A DNA stretch of 61,186 nucleotides. Source: Frankiales bacterium. Lineage in GTDB: Bacteria; Actinomycetota; Actinomycetes; Mycobacteriales; SCTD01. A program made the position numbers and the translations under genes. The notes below the pieces were generated by a model, which was not told the DNA's origin, made no database searches, and saw only the letters and a list, made by a program, of their open reading frames with translations. Shown here in pieces: positions 7,143-15,793 of the stretch (its first letter is position 1; every line of letters begins with the position of its first letter). The DNA lies in the NCBI GenBank assembly GCA_025966135.1, contig JAOPVP010000075.1, forward strand, positions 1-61,186, read 5' to 3'.

Positions 7143-8012
7143 GTGACCGGTAGAGCCTACGGCCCCGTGCCGCTCCGCGAGGATCTCGAGTGCCTGACGG
7201 GTGGCGTCGTCGGCCGGCGTGTAGACCGTCATGCGCGTCCCGAGGCGCTGGTCGAGCCACAGGTGCGTGAAGTCCAGCCGCAGCAACCCCACCTCGACGT
7301 GGAGGTAGCGCTTGCAGCCGGTCTCCGGGCCGAGCACCTCGTACCGCTCCCAGAACTCCGCGAACTCCGGCGAGGCGTCGAGCAGCCGCGTCAGCAGGCC
7401 CTTCCAGACCGGCTCGGCGACGTGCTCGGCCATCGCCGACCGGAACTGCGCCACCAGGCGTGGGGCAGCGCTCTCCCAGTCGGGCATCGAGGCCCGCCAG
7501 GCCGGGTTCGTGAACATCAGCCACAGCGCGTTGCGCTCCTCGGGCGGCAGCTGCGCCAACTCGGGGAAGATCCGCTCGTAGGCGCGGTTGTGCGCCAGAA
7601 TGTCGCGACGGGCGTTGTGGATGACCGCCGGCGTCGGCTCGAGCTGCTCGAGGACGGCAAGAACCCCTTCAGTGACGGTGGGGCAGCTGGTCAGCGCGCC
7701 GCTGTCGGGGGCCCCGGCCAGGGCCATCAGGTGCGCCCGCTCGTGCCGGTCGAAGTGCAGCGTGCGCGCGAGAGCCTCGAGGACCTGCACCGAGACGTTG
7801 ATGTCGCGCCCCTGCTCGAGCCAGGTGTACCAGGTGATGCCCACCCCAGCGAGCTGTGCGACCTCCTCGCGCCGCAGCCCCGGGGTGCGGCGGCGGCCAT
7901 ACGTCGTGAGGCCGACATCGTCAGGGCTCAGGCGTTCACGGCGTGAGCGGAGGAAGGACGCGAGCTCCTGGCGGCGGAGGGCGTCCGGGTCGGGGCGGAG
8001 GGCGACGGTCAC
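7122..8012 (-). CDS. XRE-family regulator with MmyB-like ligand domain
   Basis: 296 residues. An N-terminal helix-turn-helix at about 14-85 contains the family signature RTPGLRREEVAQLAGVGITW followed by YTWLEQGRDINVS. A PAS-like MmyB domain fills the rest (AVIHNARRDILAHNRAYE, NALWLMFTNPAWR, LDFTHLWLDQRLGTRM). It is divergent from a multidrug efflux gene with repeated GGTACC operators between them, so it probably controls that pump and itself. Start GTG 8012 gives the family N-terminus. The final codons (AGLAQR and stop) lie inside the tRNA-Thr gene on the same strand, so about 12 residues after the normal domain end look acquired by loss of the original stop. Confidence 0.85.
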   Translation of the reverse strand: MTVALRPDPDALRRQELASFLRSRRERLSPDDVGLTTYGRRRTPGLRREEVAQLAGVGITWYTWLEQGRDINVSVQVLEALARTLHFDRHERAHLMALAGAPDSGALTSCPTVTEGVLAVLEQLEPTPAVIHNARRDILAHNRAYERIFPELAQLPPEERNALWLMFTNPAWRASMPDWESAAPRLVAQFRSAMAEHVAEPVWKGLLTRLLDASPEFAEFWERYEVLGPETGCKRYLHVEVGLLRLDFTHLWLDQRLGTRMTVYTPADDATRQALEILAERHGAVGSTGHAGLAQR

Positions 8013-8038
8013 ATGTACAAGGATGCCCCGACCTTCAG

Positions 8039-8093
8039 CCTGGTACCAGGGTGGCATCAGTACCAGGATGAACAGGCTCCTGGTACCACCCTG
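8039..8093. promoter_or_regulatory. Cluster of three GGTACC-type operators between regulator and efflux gene
   Basis: Site 1 is the perfect palindrome CCTGGTACCAGG (8039-8050). Site 2 keeps one half, GTACCAGG (8060-8067). Site 3 is CCTGGTACCACC (8079-8090). Sites 1 and 3 start exactly 40 bases apart, near four helical turns, so a dimeric regulator could bind them on the same face. They fill the 103-base space between the divergent starts at 8012 and 8116. Confidence 0.6.
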
Positions 8094-8115
8094 CCGGAGC
8101 CGCGACCCTGGATCC

Positions 8116-9570
8116 ATGACCGCCACGCTCGAACGCCCGGCCACCCCGGGAACCACGCCGCACGGGCTGAACCCCGTCGCGCTCGCCGTCTTGCTGTCCG
8201 GCGTCTTCCTGGCCATGACCGACTTCTTCGTCGTCAACGTGGCACTGGCGGACATCGGCCGCGAGCTGTCCGCCAGCACCTCTGCCCTCGAGCTGGTGCT
8301 CGCCGGCTACGCCGTCAGCTACGCGTTGTTCCTCGTCATAGGCGGACGACTCGGCGACACCTTCGGCCGCAAGCGGTTGTTCCTGATCGGCATGGCGGCC
8401 TTCACGGCCACCAGCGCGCTGTGCGGGCTGGCGCCGACTGCCACCACCCTCGTGCTGGCCCGGATCGCGCAGGGCGCGGCGGGCGCGCTGATGGTGCCCC
8501 AGGTGCTCGCGACGCTGCAGGCGACGACCACCGGTCCGGCGCGTACCCGCGCACTGTCGGCGTTCGGCGCCACCGGCGGCCTGGCGGCCGTCTTCGGCCA
8601 GCTCGGCGGTGGCCTGCTCGTGGCCGCCGACCTGTTCGGCACCGGCTGGCGACCCGTCTTCCTGCTCAACGTCCCCGTCGGCCTGGTCGCGATGGCCCTC
8701 GCTGCGCGGGTGCTGCCAGACACCCGGTCTGACCACCCGGCCCGCGTCGACCTGCCGGGCACGGTCCTGCTCGGCGCCACCGTGCTGGCCCTGCTCGTGC
8801 CGCTGGTGGAGGGCCGCAGCCAGGGCTGGCCTGCCTGGACGCTCCTGTCCCTCGCGGTGTCCCCCTTCCTCGGCTGGGCGCTGCTCCACGTCGAGAACCG
8901 CCGGGAGCAGGCGGGCAGCACCCCGCTCCTACCGCCGTCGTTGCTCCGGCTGCCCGGCATCCGGCGTGGCCTGGGCATCGCTCTGCCGTTCTTCATCGGC
9001 TTCGGCGGGTTCATGTTCGTCTACGCCGAGCTCACCCAGGTCGTCCTCGGCTGGTCGGCACTGCGGGCAGGAGCCGCCCTCACCCCGATGGCCACCGCCT
9101 TCTTCGTCGGCTCGATGAGCACCTCCCGCCTCGTCGCCCGCTGGGGCCGCACGGTGATCACCACCGGCGGCGTGCTCCAGGGCCTTGGGCTGGTCGTGCT
9201 CGCGACCACTGTCCATTCGGCGGGCGGCACCCTGACGCCGCTCGAGCTGGCCCCCGGGTTGCTGCTCGCCGGCGCGGGACAGTCGCTGATCATGAGCCCG
9301 CTGGTCGGTGTCGTGCTCGCCGACGTGCCGCCGCACGCCGCCGGCGCCGGGGCAGGGCTGTTCACCACCCTCCAGCAAGCCGCTCTGGCGCTCGGCGTGG
9401 CTGTCTTCGGCACCGTCTTCTTGAGCTTCCTCCCCCGGTACGGCGAAGGGACGGCCTACGCGGCCGGCGCCCTGATCCAGGTCGTGGCGGCCCTCGGGGT
9501 GGTCGTGATGAGCCTCCGGCTCCCCGCGACCCGGCCCAGCCGCGCCATGCTCGCCGCGGCCGAGGCTTAG
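8116..9570 (+). CDS. DHA2-family MFS drug efflux transporter
   Basis: 484 residues with about 14 predicted membrane helices, the EmrB/QacA layout. The first helix carries LAMTDFFVVNVALADIGREL. Motif A follows helix 2 (GGRLGDTFGRKRLFLIG). A proline/glycine-rich motif C region is seen in FGQLGGGLLVAADL. It would export hydrophobic toxic compounds using the proton gradient. ATG 8116 has no close ribosome site (GGAG is about 17 bases upstream), so the start may be weak or the message nearly leaderless. The divergent MmyB-like regulator and the operator cluster in front imply substrate-induced expression. Confidence 0.88.
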   Translation: MTATLERPATPGTTPHGLNPVALAVLLSGVFLAMTDFFVVNVALADIGRELSASTSALELVLAGYAVSYALFLVIGGRLGDTFGRKRLFLIGMAAFTATSALCGLAPTATTLVLARIAQGAAGALMVPQVLATLQATTTGPARTRALSAFGATGGLAAVFGQLGGGLLVAADLFGTGWRPVFLLNVPVGLVAMALAARVLPDTRSDHPARVDLPGTVLLGATVLALLVPLVEGRSQGWPAWTLLSLAVSPFLGWALLHVENRREQAGSTPLLPPSLLRLPGIRRGLGIALPFFIGFGGFMFVYAELTQVVLGWSALRAGAALTPMATAFFVGSMSTSRLVARWGRTVITTGGVLQGLGLVVLATTVHSAGGTLTPLELAPGLLLAGAGQSLIMSPLVGVVLADVPPHAAGAGAGLFTTLQQAALALGVAVFGTVFLSFLPRYGEGTAYAAGALIQVVAALGVVVMSLRLPATRPSRAMLAAAEA

Positions 9571-9592
9571 TCCATGGCCTAGCCCCGCGACA

Positions 9593-9606
9593 TTACCCGC
9601 GGGTAA
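9593..9606. promoter_or_regulatory. 14-bp perfect palindrome in the thioesterase leader
   Basis: TTACCCGCGGGTAA is a perfect palindrome ending ten bases before ATG 9617, so a bound protein would cover the ribosome-binding region or the -10 area. The TTAC...GTAA arms look like TetR-type operators often seen near acyl-CoA genes. That link is inference only. Confidence 0.4.
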
Positions 9607-9616
9607 CCTCGGGGGC

Positions 9617-10069
9617 ATGACCGACTACGACGCGATCCGTGACCTGCTCCCGGCGATGGTGCCGTTCGTGAAGACGCTCGGTCTCGAGTACCTCGAGCTG
9701 GACGCCGAGCGAGCAGTCCTGCGCCTGCGGGACGAACCGAGCCTCCACAACCACGTCGGCGGTCCGCACGCCGGGGCGATGTTCACCCTTGCCGAGTCGG
9801 CCTCGGGAGCGGTGGTCATCGGCTCCTTCGAGGACCTGCTCACCACCGTCACGCCGCTGGCCGCGTCGGCCACGATCAGCTACACGCGGCTGGCCATGGG
9901 GCCGGTCACGGCGGAGGCCGTGCTCGGCCGACCGGCCGCCGACGTTCGCGCCGAGCTGGACGGGACCGGCGAGACCGTCCAGTTCCCGGTGCAGGTGACG
10001 CTCCGCACCGAGGACGGCAAGGTCAACGCCGAGATGACGATCAGCTGGGCGCTGCGCCCGCAGCGCTGA
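9617..10069 (+). CDS. Hotdog-fold thioesterase, PaaI/DUF4442 type
   Basis: 150 residues, one hotdog domain. The signature NHVGGPHAGAMFTLAESASG contains the conserved HAGA turn and the long central helix of PaaI-like and DUF4442 thioesterases, which hydrolyse acyl-CoA thioesters. The rest follows the expected strands (TISYTRLAMGPVTAEAVL, VQVTLRTEDGKVNAEM). The substrate cannot be read from sequence. It starts 46 bases after the efflux gene. Its own palindrome upstream suggests separate regulation. Confidence 0.78.
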   Translation: MTDYDAIRDLLPAMVPFVKTLGLEYLELDAERAVLRLRDEPSLHNHVGGPHAGAMFTLAESASGAVVIGSFEDLLTTVTPLAASATISYTRLAMGPVTAEAVLGRPAADVRAELDGTGETVQFPVQVTLRTEDGKVNAEMTISWALRPQR

Positions 10070-10141
10070 ACCGCCAGGCCGACCGTCGACGCTTCGCCGT
10101 ACCTGCTTGATCGGTGCCCGGCCGCACAAGCGGGACGGGCG

Positions 10142-10738
10142 TCACAAGGCGGACGGCCAGACGATGGCCTGCCCGGGGACGATGAGGTCCGGGTCGGGCC
10201 CGACCACGCTCTGGTTGTAGGCGTAAAGCTTCTGCACGTGGGCCGCGATGTCGGCGTTCGAGGTCGACCGGCCGGTGGCACGCAGGGCGTCCTTGGTGAT
10301 CTGCCAGAGCGTGTCCCCGCGCGCGACCTTGAAGGTGTAGTCCTTCTTCGCGATCGCGGCGGTCCGCTGAGGCGCCGTCACCGGCGGCGAGATCGTCGGC
10401 GCCTTGCTTGCTACCGGCCTCGCTGCCGAGGTGCTCGGCGTCGGCTTCGCTGCGGTGGGGGCGACGGATCCGAGGGACGTGGGTGTCGCGGTCGGGGGCT
10501 GCGCCGTCGGCCGCGGGACAACCGGTCCGAGGATCGGGGTGGGCGGTGCAGAGGCCGACACGTTGGCACCGATCGCGTTCGCGGTGCTCTTCTTGCTGTC
10601 GCGGCCGAACAACGCCCACGCACCCGCCGCGACGGCCAGCACGAGCACCCCACCGCCGAGCGCCGTCAGGGCGTTGCGGCCACGCCCGACAAGGGGAGGC
10701 GTCTGGCTCGGCGGTCTCCCGTAGGGGTGCTGCGTCAT
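10142..10738 (-). CDS. Membrane-anchored LysM protein
   Basis: 198 residues: a short proline-rich cytoplasmic tail, one transmembrane helix at about 24-44 (ALTALGGGVLVLAVAAGAWA), a Pro/Thr/Ala-rich extracytoplasmic spacer to about 130, and a single C-terminal LysM domain (YTFKVARGDTLWQITKDALR ... LYAYNQSVVGPDPDLIVPGQ). LysM binds peptidoglycan N-acetylglucosamine, so the protein is probably a wall-associated anchor. No catalytic domain is attached. It is convergent to the thioesterase gene with a 72-base gap. Confidence 0.82.
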   Translation of the reverse strand: MTQHPYGRPPSQTPPLVGRGRNALTALGGGVLVLAVAAGAWALFGRDSKKSTANAIGANVSASAPPTPILGPVVPRPTAQPPTATPTSLGSVAPTAAKPTPSTSAARPVASKAPTISPPVTAPQRTAAIAKKDYTFKVARGDTLWQITKDALRATGRSTSNADIAAHVQKLYAYNQSVVGPDPDLIVPGQAIVWPSAL

Positions 10739-10835
10739 CTCAGACCCTTCTGCGCCCGAAGGTGAGGGCAGGTGAAGCGCACTGCACGCCTTCGGGATCG
10801 ATGGTCCGCTGATGCCCCCGACCCGGGGCGAATAC

Positions 10836-10849
10836 TGACGAACTCGTCA
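10836..10849. promoter_or_regulatory. Short palindrome upstream of the LysM gene
   Basis: TGACGA-AC-TCGTCA (six-base arms, two-base centre) lies about 100 bases upstream of the LysM start inside the 281-base space between the LysM start and the sigma-factor stop. It is a possible operator. Nothing else distinct was seen in that space. Confidence 0.25.
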
Positions 10850-11019
10850 TCAGATACGCCACGTGCTGGATGCCACCTGTCATGGCGGGTGTGACCCTCA
10901 GCGTGCGGGGTACTGCCGGGGTCGAGGCGTCTGACAACCCCCCGGTCGGCGCACCGAAGTCCGCCGGCGGCCTGCCCAACCCCCCCTGGGCGGGCCGTCG
11001 GCCCCTTTGCCGCCGTCCG

Positions 11020-11838
11020 CTACCCCGCGTCGGCGACAGAGCGGGCCTGGAGATGCCCCTCGAGCTTCCGCTTGATGCGCTGCAGCGCGTTGTCGATCGA
11101 TTTGACGTGCCGCTGGAGCCGCTCGGCGATCTCCTGGTAGCTCTTGCCCTCCACGTAGAGCCGCAGGACCTCGGTCTCCAGGTCGCTGAGCACCTCGTCG
11201 AAGTGCGCCTGCAGTGCCCGGATCCGCTCCGCGGAGATCACGAGGTCGGCGGGGTCGTTCATCACGACGGTCGGGATGACATCGCCGAGCAGGCGCTCGC
11301 CGTCGTCGTCGCCCCCGACAGGCCGGCTGAAACTCACGTAGTTGTTGAGGGGTCCGTGCTTCTGACGCGTCGCCGTCTTGATCGCGGTGATCACCTGGCG
11401 GGTCACGCACAGCTCGGCGAACGCCCGGAAGCTGCTCTGCATGTCCGGGTTGAAGTCACGAATGGCCTTGTACAGGCCGATCATGCCTTCCTGAATGATG
11501 TCCTCGCGGTCGGCTCCGACCAGGAAGTAGGAGCGGGCCTTCACCCGGGCGAACGCGCGGTACTTCGTCAGCAGCTCGGCCAGGGCGGCGTCGTCGCCGT
11601 GGCGAGCGGCCTGCACGAGCTCCTCGTCGGTGTGCTGCTCGCCGGTGCGCCAGCGGTCGTGCTTGGCGATCCCGCCGTGCAGGTCGCGGTCGAGCTGGAT
11701 GACCAGGCACTCGGCCTGCTCGATCTCTGCGGCGAGCTCCGTCTGGGCCTGCGCCCCGGCAGCCGCGTCGTCGAGGTCGATGACGGTCTCCGGGAGCACC
11801 GTCAAGGGTGCGGGAGAGCGCTCACGGAGCGGACGCAC
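11020..11838 (-). CDS. sigH: RNA polymerase sigma factor, SigH type
   Basis: 272 residues. After a variable 70-residue head, region 2 contains ELLTKYRAFARVKARSYFLV and the core-binding DREDIIQEGMIGLYKAIRDF. Region 4 near the C-terminus has LSDLETEVLRLYVEGKSYQE followed by a helix-turn-helix with HVKSIDNALQRIKRKL. This is the architecture of the SigH family (Bacillus sporulation SigH and its actinobacterial relatives), not an ECF sigma. Start GTG 11838 has AGGTGG a few bases upstream. A TCGGCAC/GTGCCGA inverted repeat lies 26 bases ahead of the start and may regulate it. Confidence 0.85.
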   Translation of the reverse strand: MRPLRERSPAPLTVLPETVIDLDDAAAGAQAQTELAAEIEQAECLVIQLDRDLHGGIAKHDRWRTGEQHTDEELVQAARHGDDAALAELLTKYRAFARVKARSYFLVGADREDIIQEGMIGLYKAIRDFNPDMQSSFRAFAELCVTRQVITAIKTATRQKHGPLNNYVSFSRPVGGDDDGERLLGDVIPTVVMNDPADLVISAERIRALQAHFDEVLSDLETEVLRLYVEGKSYQEIAERLQRHVKSIDNALQRIKRKLEGHLQARSVADAG

Positions 11839-11863
11839 GCGCCACCTGCCTCTTTCCGGAACG

Positions 11864-11882
11864 TCGGCACTTGTGGTGCCGA
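11864..11882. promoter_or_regulatory. Inverted repeat in the sigH leader
   Basis: TCGGCAC-TTGTG-GTGCCGA: seven-base arms with a five-base centre, 26-44 bases upstream of the sigH GTG. It could be an operator or an RNA hairpin in the leader. Confidence 0.35.
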
Positions 11883-12024
11883 ACCGCCTTTAACGGGTTT
11901 GTACCCCCGCAGCTGCCCCCACTGTCACACCCCTGCTGGGCGACGTCCAGTGGTTGCCGGACACAACGAGAGACCTGCGACAAGGTGACGTAGGCGCGGG
12001 TGTGACGCCCACGACGGCTGCGTG

Positions 12025-13083
12025 TCAGCCGGGTTGCCGCCGGCGGCGCGCCACCTCTGCCAGCGTGACGGCCGCGGCAATGCCCGCGTTGAGGGACTCG
12101 GTGACACCGGACATCGGGATGCCGACGGTCATGTCGCAGGTCTGTGCGACGAGCCGGCCGAGCCCGTCGCCCTCGGAACCCACGACCAGCACGAGCGGGC
12201 TCGTCGCCACCTCGAGGTCGTCCAGCGAGACCGAGCCGCCTGCCGCCAGCCCCACCGTGAACAGCCCGGCTTCCTTGTACGCCGTCAGCGTCCGAGCCAG
12301 GTTCGTGCAGCGGGCCACGGGCATCCGAGCGGCGGCGCCGGCACTCGTGCGCCACGCGGCCGCCGTCATCCCGGCGCTGCGGCGTTCGGGGACGAGCACG
12401 CCCTGGGCGCCGAAGGCTGCGGCCGAGCGCACCACGGCACCAAGGTTGCGCGGGTCGGTGACCCCGTCGAGCGCCACCACGAGCGGCTGGGGGGCCTCGA
12501 GCGCCCGGGCCAGCAGGTCGTCGGGGTGCAGGTAGGAGTACGGCGGCACCTGCAGCGCGATGCCCTGGTGGACGATCCCACCGGTCATCTTGTCCATCTG
12601 CGCCCGCGACATCTCCATGATCGGGATGCCGGCCTTGCCGGCCACCGAGATGGCCTCGGTCATGCGCTCGTCGTTGTCGTTGCCGAGAGCGACGTACAGC
12701 GCCGTCGCCGGAACCTTGGCGCGCAGCGCCTCGACGACCGGGTTACGCCCGCTGACGGTCTCCGGGGTGTCCGGACTCGCCTTGCGGGAGATACCGGTGG
12801 CCTTCGGGAGCCGGGTGCCGGTCGCCGCGCCGCTGCTGCGTGAAGGCGTGGTGCGAGGACCGGCGCCTCCACCCGTGGCCGCGCGCTTGGCGGCCGCAGC
12901 GGCCTTACGCGCCTTGGGGTGCCCCTTGCGCAGCTCACCGGGGGGCGTCGGCTTCTTGCCCTCGAGCTTCTGCTTGCCCAGGCCGCCCGACCCGACCGCG
13001 GCCCCCTTGCGGTGTGACCCGGCCTTGGCACCGCGACCGCCCTGGCCACCCTTGGCCACGCTCGACTTGGGTCGTCCGGTCAC
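12025..13083 (-). CDS. rlmB: 23S rRNA (guanosine-2'-O-)-methyltransferase, TrmH/SpoU family
   Basis: 352 residues. The first 115 are basic and low complexity, as in actinobacterial RlmB. An L30e-like substrate domain follows ([20 protein letters not shown]), then the knotted SPOUT domain with the three family motifs [34 protein letters not shown] and [18 protein letters not shown]. It transfers methyl from S-adenosylmethionine to the ribose of a 23S guanosine. Start GTG 13083 has GGGAG nine bases upstream. The gene closes the carD-ispD-ispF-cysS-rlmB cluster common in actinobacteria. Confidence 0.88.
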   Translation of the reverse strand: MTGRPKSSVAKGGQGGRGAKAGSHRKGAAVGSGGLGKQKLEGKKPTPPGELRKGHPKARKAAAAAKRAATGGGAGPRTTPSRSSGAATGTRLPKATGISRKASPDTPETVSGRNPVVEALRAKVPATALYVALGNDNDERMTEAISVAGKAGIPIMEMSRAQMDKMTGGIVHQGIALQVPPYSYLHPDDLLARALEAPQPLVVALDGVTDPRNLGAVVRSAAAFGAQGVLVPERRSAGMTAAAWRTSAGAAARMPVARCTNLARTLTAYKEAGLFTVGLAAGGSVSLDDLEVATSPLVLVVGSEGDGLGRLVAQTCDMTVGIPMSGVTESLNAGIAAAVTLAEVARRRRQPG

Positions 13084-13144
13084 GATGGTTGTCTCCCTTG
13101 GGTTCGCGAGCGCACGCCGTCTGCCGCTGTCGGCGCTCGCGAGC

Positions 13145-14554
13145 TCACGCCAGCCTCCAACGGACGCCGTCAACGGTGTCCTCGAGCACGATGCCGGACG
13201 CTGCCAGCCGGTCGCGCAGGGCATCTGCCTGCGCCCAGTCCTTGCGTTCGCGGGCCTGTGCCCGCGCCTCCACGGCCAGCCCGACGAGAGCGTCGACCAC
13301 GGGGGTCAGCTCGCCCCCACCGCTCGCCGGCCAGTCGCTCAACGGGTCCAGGCACAGCACCGAGAGCATTCGACGTACGACGCAGACGGTGGCGGCGAGG
13401 GCAGGGAGCTCGCGGGCCGCGAGCAGCGCGTTGCCGGTCCGGACCCCGCCGTGGATGGTGGCGAGCGCCTGGGGGACGCCCAGGTCGTCATCGAGGGCGG
13501 CGGCGAACTCGTCCCAGCTGACCTTGCTGAGCGCCTCGTCGACGGCGACCCCCTCGGTCGCCTCCGTGGCGTTGCGGACGAAGGTCTCGATGCGCCCGTA
13601 GGCAGCCGCGGCCGCCGCGACCACCTGGTCCGACCACTCGATGGTGGAGCGGTAGTGGGCGGCGCCGAGCGCGTAGCGGAGGACGGCGGGCGGCACGGTC
13701 GCCAGCGCGTCCTCGACGGTGACGCTGTTGCCGAGGCTCTTGCTCATCTTCTCGCCACCGGCAGCGGTCACCAGGCCGTGGTGGAGCCAGTGGGTCGCGA
13801 AGCCGTGCCCGGCCGCCGTCGACTGGGCCGCCTCGTTCTCGTGGTGCGGGAAGACCAGGTCCAGACCGCCGGCGTGCAGGTCGAAGGTGGTGCCGAGGTA
13901 CTCCACGGCCATCGCGGAGCACTCGATGTGCCAGCCGGGACGCCCGGGGCCCCACGGGGACGGCCAGGACGGCTCGCCCGGCTTGGCGGCCTTCCAGAGC
14001 GCGAAGTCGAGCGGGTCCCGCTTGGCGCCGGAGTGGCCGTGCGCGACGGTCTTATCGCTCTGCTTGAGCGCGTCGGGGGTCTGGCCGCTGATCTCGCCGT
14101 ACGTCGGGACGCTGCGCACGCTGAGGTAGACGTCGCCGCCCGAGTGGTAGGCGGTCCCGTTGGCGACGAGCTGCCCGACGAGGTCGACGATCTGCTGGAG
14201 GTGGCCGGTCACCCGTGGCTCGACGGTCGGCGGGAGGACCTGGACGGCATCGTAGGCCTGCGTGAAGGCGCGGGTCATCCGCGTGGACAGGGCCCACCAC
14301 GGCTCGTCGTGGTGGGCCGCGTCGTGGATGATCTTGTCGTCGACGTCCGTGACGTTGCGGACGAATCTCACCTCTTGGCCGCCGGCCAGCAGCCAACGGT
14401 GGAGGACGTCGAGCGCGACGGCGCTGCGCAGGTGGCCGACGTGCGGCAGTGCCTGGACGGTCGGCCCGCAGACGTAGATCCCCACGTGACCTTCACGCTG
14501 CAGCGTGAGCGGCCGCACCGTCCGGGTGCGGGTGTCGTACAGACGCAGGCTCAC
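13145..14554 (-). CDS. cysS: Cysteine--tRNA ligase
   Basis: A class I synthetase that charges tRNA-Cys. 469 residues, normal length. The HIGH-type motif appears as [16 protein letters not shown] following the zinc cysteine in [15 protein letters not shown] and [11 protein letters not shown] supply the remaining zinc/cysteine-binding residues. The KMSKSLGN loop is intact. Start GTG 14554 begins the family N-terminus ([16 protein letters not shown]) and has GGAG three bases upstream. Homology stops there although the frame runs on. It lies 101 bases after ispF and 61 bases before rlmB. Confidence 0.95.
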   Translation of the reverse strand: MSLRLYDTRTRTVRPLTLQREGHVGIYVCGPTVQALPHVGHLRSAVALDVLHRWLLAGGQEVRFVRNVTDVDDKIIHDAAHHDEPWWALSTRMTRAFTQAYDAVQVLPPTVEPRVTGHLQQIVDLVGQLVANGTAYHSGGDVYLSVRSVPTYGEISGQTPDALKQSDKTVAHGHSGAKRDPLDFALWKAAKPGEPSWPSPWGPGRPGWHIECSAMAVEYLGTTFDLHAGGLDLVFPHHENEAAQSTAAGHGFATHWLHHGLVTAAGGEKMSKSLGNSVTVEDALATVPPAVLRYALGAAHYRSTIEWSDQVVAAAAAAYGRIETFVRNATEATEGVAVDEALSKVSWDEFAAALDDDLGVPQALATIHGGVRTGNALLAARELPALAATVCVVRRMLSVLCLDPLSDWPASGGGELTPVVDALVGLAVEARAQARERKDWAQADALRDRLAASGIVLEDTVDGVRWRLA

Positions 14555-14655
14555 CCGCTCCAGACTACGGGCCCGGTGGGCCACGACCCTGGCGCGCGGA
14601 GGGGAACCCGCCTGCGGGACGCACGGGTGGCTCGTCGGGTGGCTCTTCGGCCTTG

Positions 14656-15135
14656 TCAGGCGCGTGAGAGGAGGGCGGTGGCGACGGCCGCTCGGCCTTC
14701 GCCGCGACCGGTGAGGCCCAGGCCGTCGGTCGTGGTGGCGGACACGCTCACAGGGGCACCCCCGAGCGCGCCGGACAGGGCCGCTTCGGCCTCGGCGCGG
14801 CGGGGCCCGATCCGCGGGCGGTTGCCCACCACCTGGATGGACACGTTGCCGACCACCCAGCCTGCGGCGGCCAGCATGCGCGCCACCTCGCCGAGCAGCG
14901 CTGCACCCGAGGCGCCGGCCCACTCCGGCCGGTCGGTACCGAAGACCGCGCCGAGGTCCCCGAGTCCGGCAGCCGACAGCAACGCGTCGCAGGCGGCATG
15001 GGCCGCGACGTCCCCGTCGGAGTGACCCGCGCAGCCGTCCTCGCCCTCCCAGAGCAGCCCGGCCACCCAGCACGCCCGCCCGGCCTCGACCGGGTGCACG
15101 TCGGTCCCGATCCCGACCCGCGGAAGCTCAGCCAC
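14656..15135 (-). CDS. ispF: 2-C-methyl-D-erythritol 2,4-cyclodiphosphate synthase
   Basis: The fifth enzyme of the MEP isoprenoid pathway, a trimer with zinc. 159 residues. The N-terminal zinc motif is [27 protein letters not shown] carries further metal ligands. The signature [15 protein letters not shown] and the C-terminal [15 protein letters not shown] loop are complete. It overlaps the end of ispD by eight bases, so the two enzymes are translated from one message. The ispD-ispF order directly after carD and the PIN/TRAM gene is typical of actinobacteria. Confidence 0.95.
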   Translation of the reverse strand: MAELPRVGIGTDVHPVEAGRACWVAGLLWEGEDGCAGHSDGDVAAHAACDALLSAAGLGDLGAVFGTDRPEWAGASGAALLGEVARMLAAAGWVVGNVSIQVVGNRPRIGPRRAEAEAALSGALGGAPVSVSATTTDGLGLTGRGEGRAAVATALLSRA

Positions 15136-15793
15136 GGCGCAGCACCGCCTCGGCCACGAGCAGGTCGAAGGGTGTCGTCACCTTGAACGCGTCGGGAGAA
15201 CCGAGCACCGTCTGCACCGTCACGCCGGCAGCCTCCACCAGGCCGGCATCGTCCGTCATCCACCCGCGCGCGGACCGGTGCGCCTCCTCCAGAACGTCGC
15301 GTCGGAAACCCTGGGGGGTCTGGACCGAGCGCAGGTCCTCGCGCGGCACGGTCTCGAGGACCTCGCCGCCGATCCCGACCCGCTTGATCGTGTCCTGGAC
15401 GGGCAGCACCGGCACCGCTGCCGCGGCCCCGTCCAGGAGGGCGGCCACGACGGCCTCGACCACCTCGACCGGGACCAGCGCGCGGGCGGCGTCGTGGACC
15501 AGCACCAGCCACACCTGCGGGGGCAGGGCGGCCAGCCCGGCGGCCACCGAGGCCTGGCGCTCGGCGCCGCCGGCGACGACGAGGACGTCGTATGCAGTGA
15601 GCAGTGCCTGCACGTCACCGACCGCGTCCGGCGGAGCGGCAACGACGACCGGCCCGACGGACGGGCAGGCCCGCAGGCGCCGGACGGCATGGACGAGCAG
15701 CGGTTCGCCGGCCAGCTCCCGCAGGGCCTTCGGAACACCCGGCCCCAGACGGGCGCCGGCGCCCGCGGCGGGCATGACGACGCCGACGGTCAC
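15128..15793 (-). CDS. ispD: 2-C-methyl-D-erythritol 4-phosphate cytidylyltransferase
   Basis: The third step of the MEP pathway, transferring CMP from CTP to methylerythritol phosphate. 221 residues. The nucleotide loop is [26 protein letters not shown] is the conserved central motif, and VQTPQGFR and TDDAGLVE complete the active site. Start GTG 15793 overlaps the upstream PIN/TRAM stop as GTGA. Confidence 0.94.
   Translation of the reverse strand: MTVGVVMPAAGAGARLGPGVPKALRELAGEPLLVHAVRRLRACPSVGPVVVAAPPDAVGDVQALLTAYDVLVVAGGAERQASVAAGLAALPPQVWLVLVHDAARALVPVEVVEAVVAALLDGAAAAVPVLPVQDTIKRVGIGGEVLETVPREDLRSVQTPQGFRRDVLEEAHRSARGWMTDDAGLVEAAGVTVQTVLGSPDAFKVTTPFDLLVAEAVLRRG

Noticed and set aside
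13145..15073. Extension of cysS to a 642-residue protein
   Set aside because: The additional N-terminal part is antisense-like, Arg/Gly rich and overlaps ispF completely; the synthetase N-terminus starts at GTG 14554.
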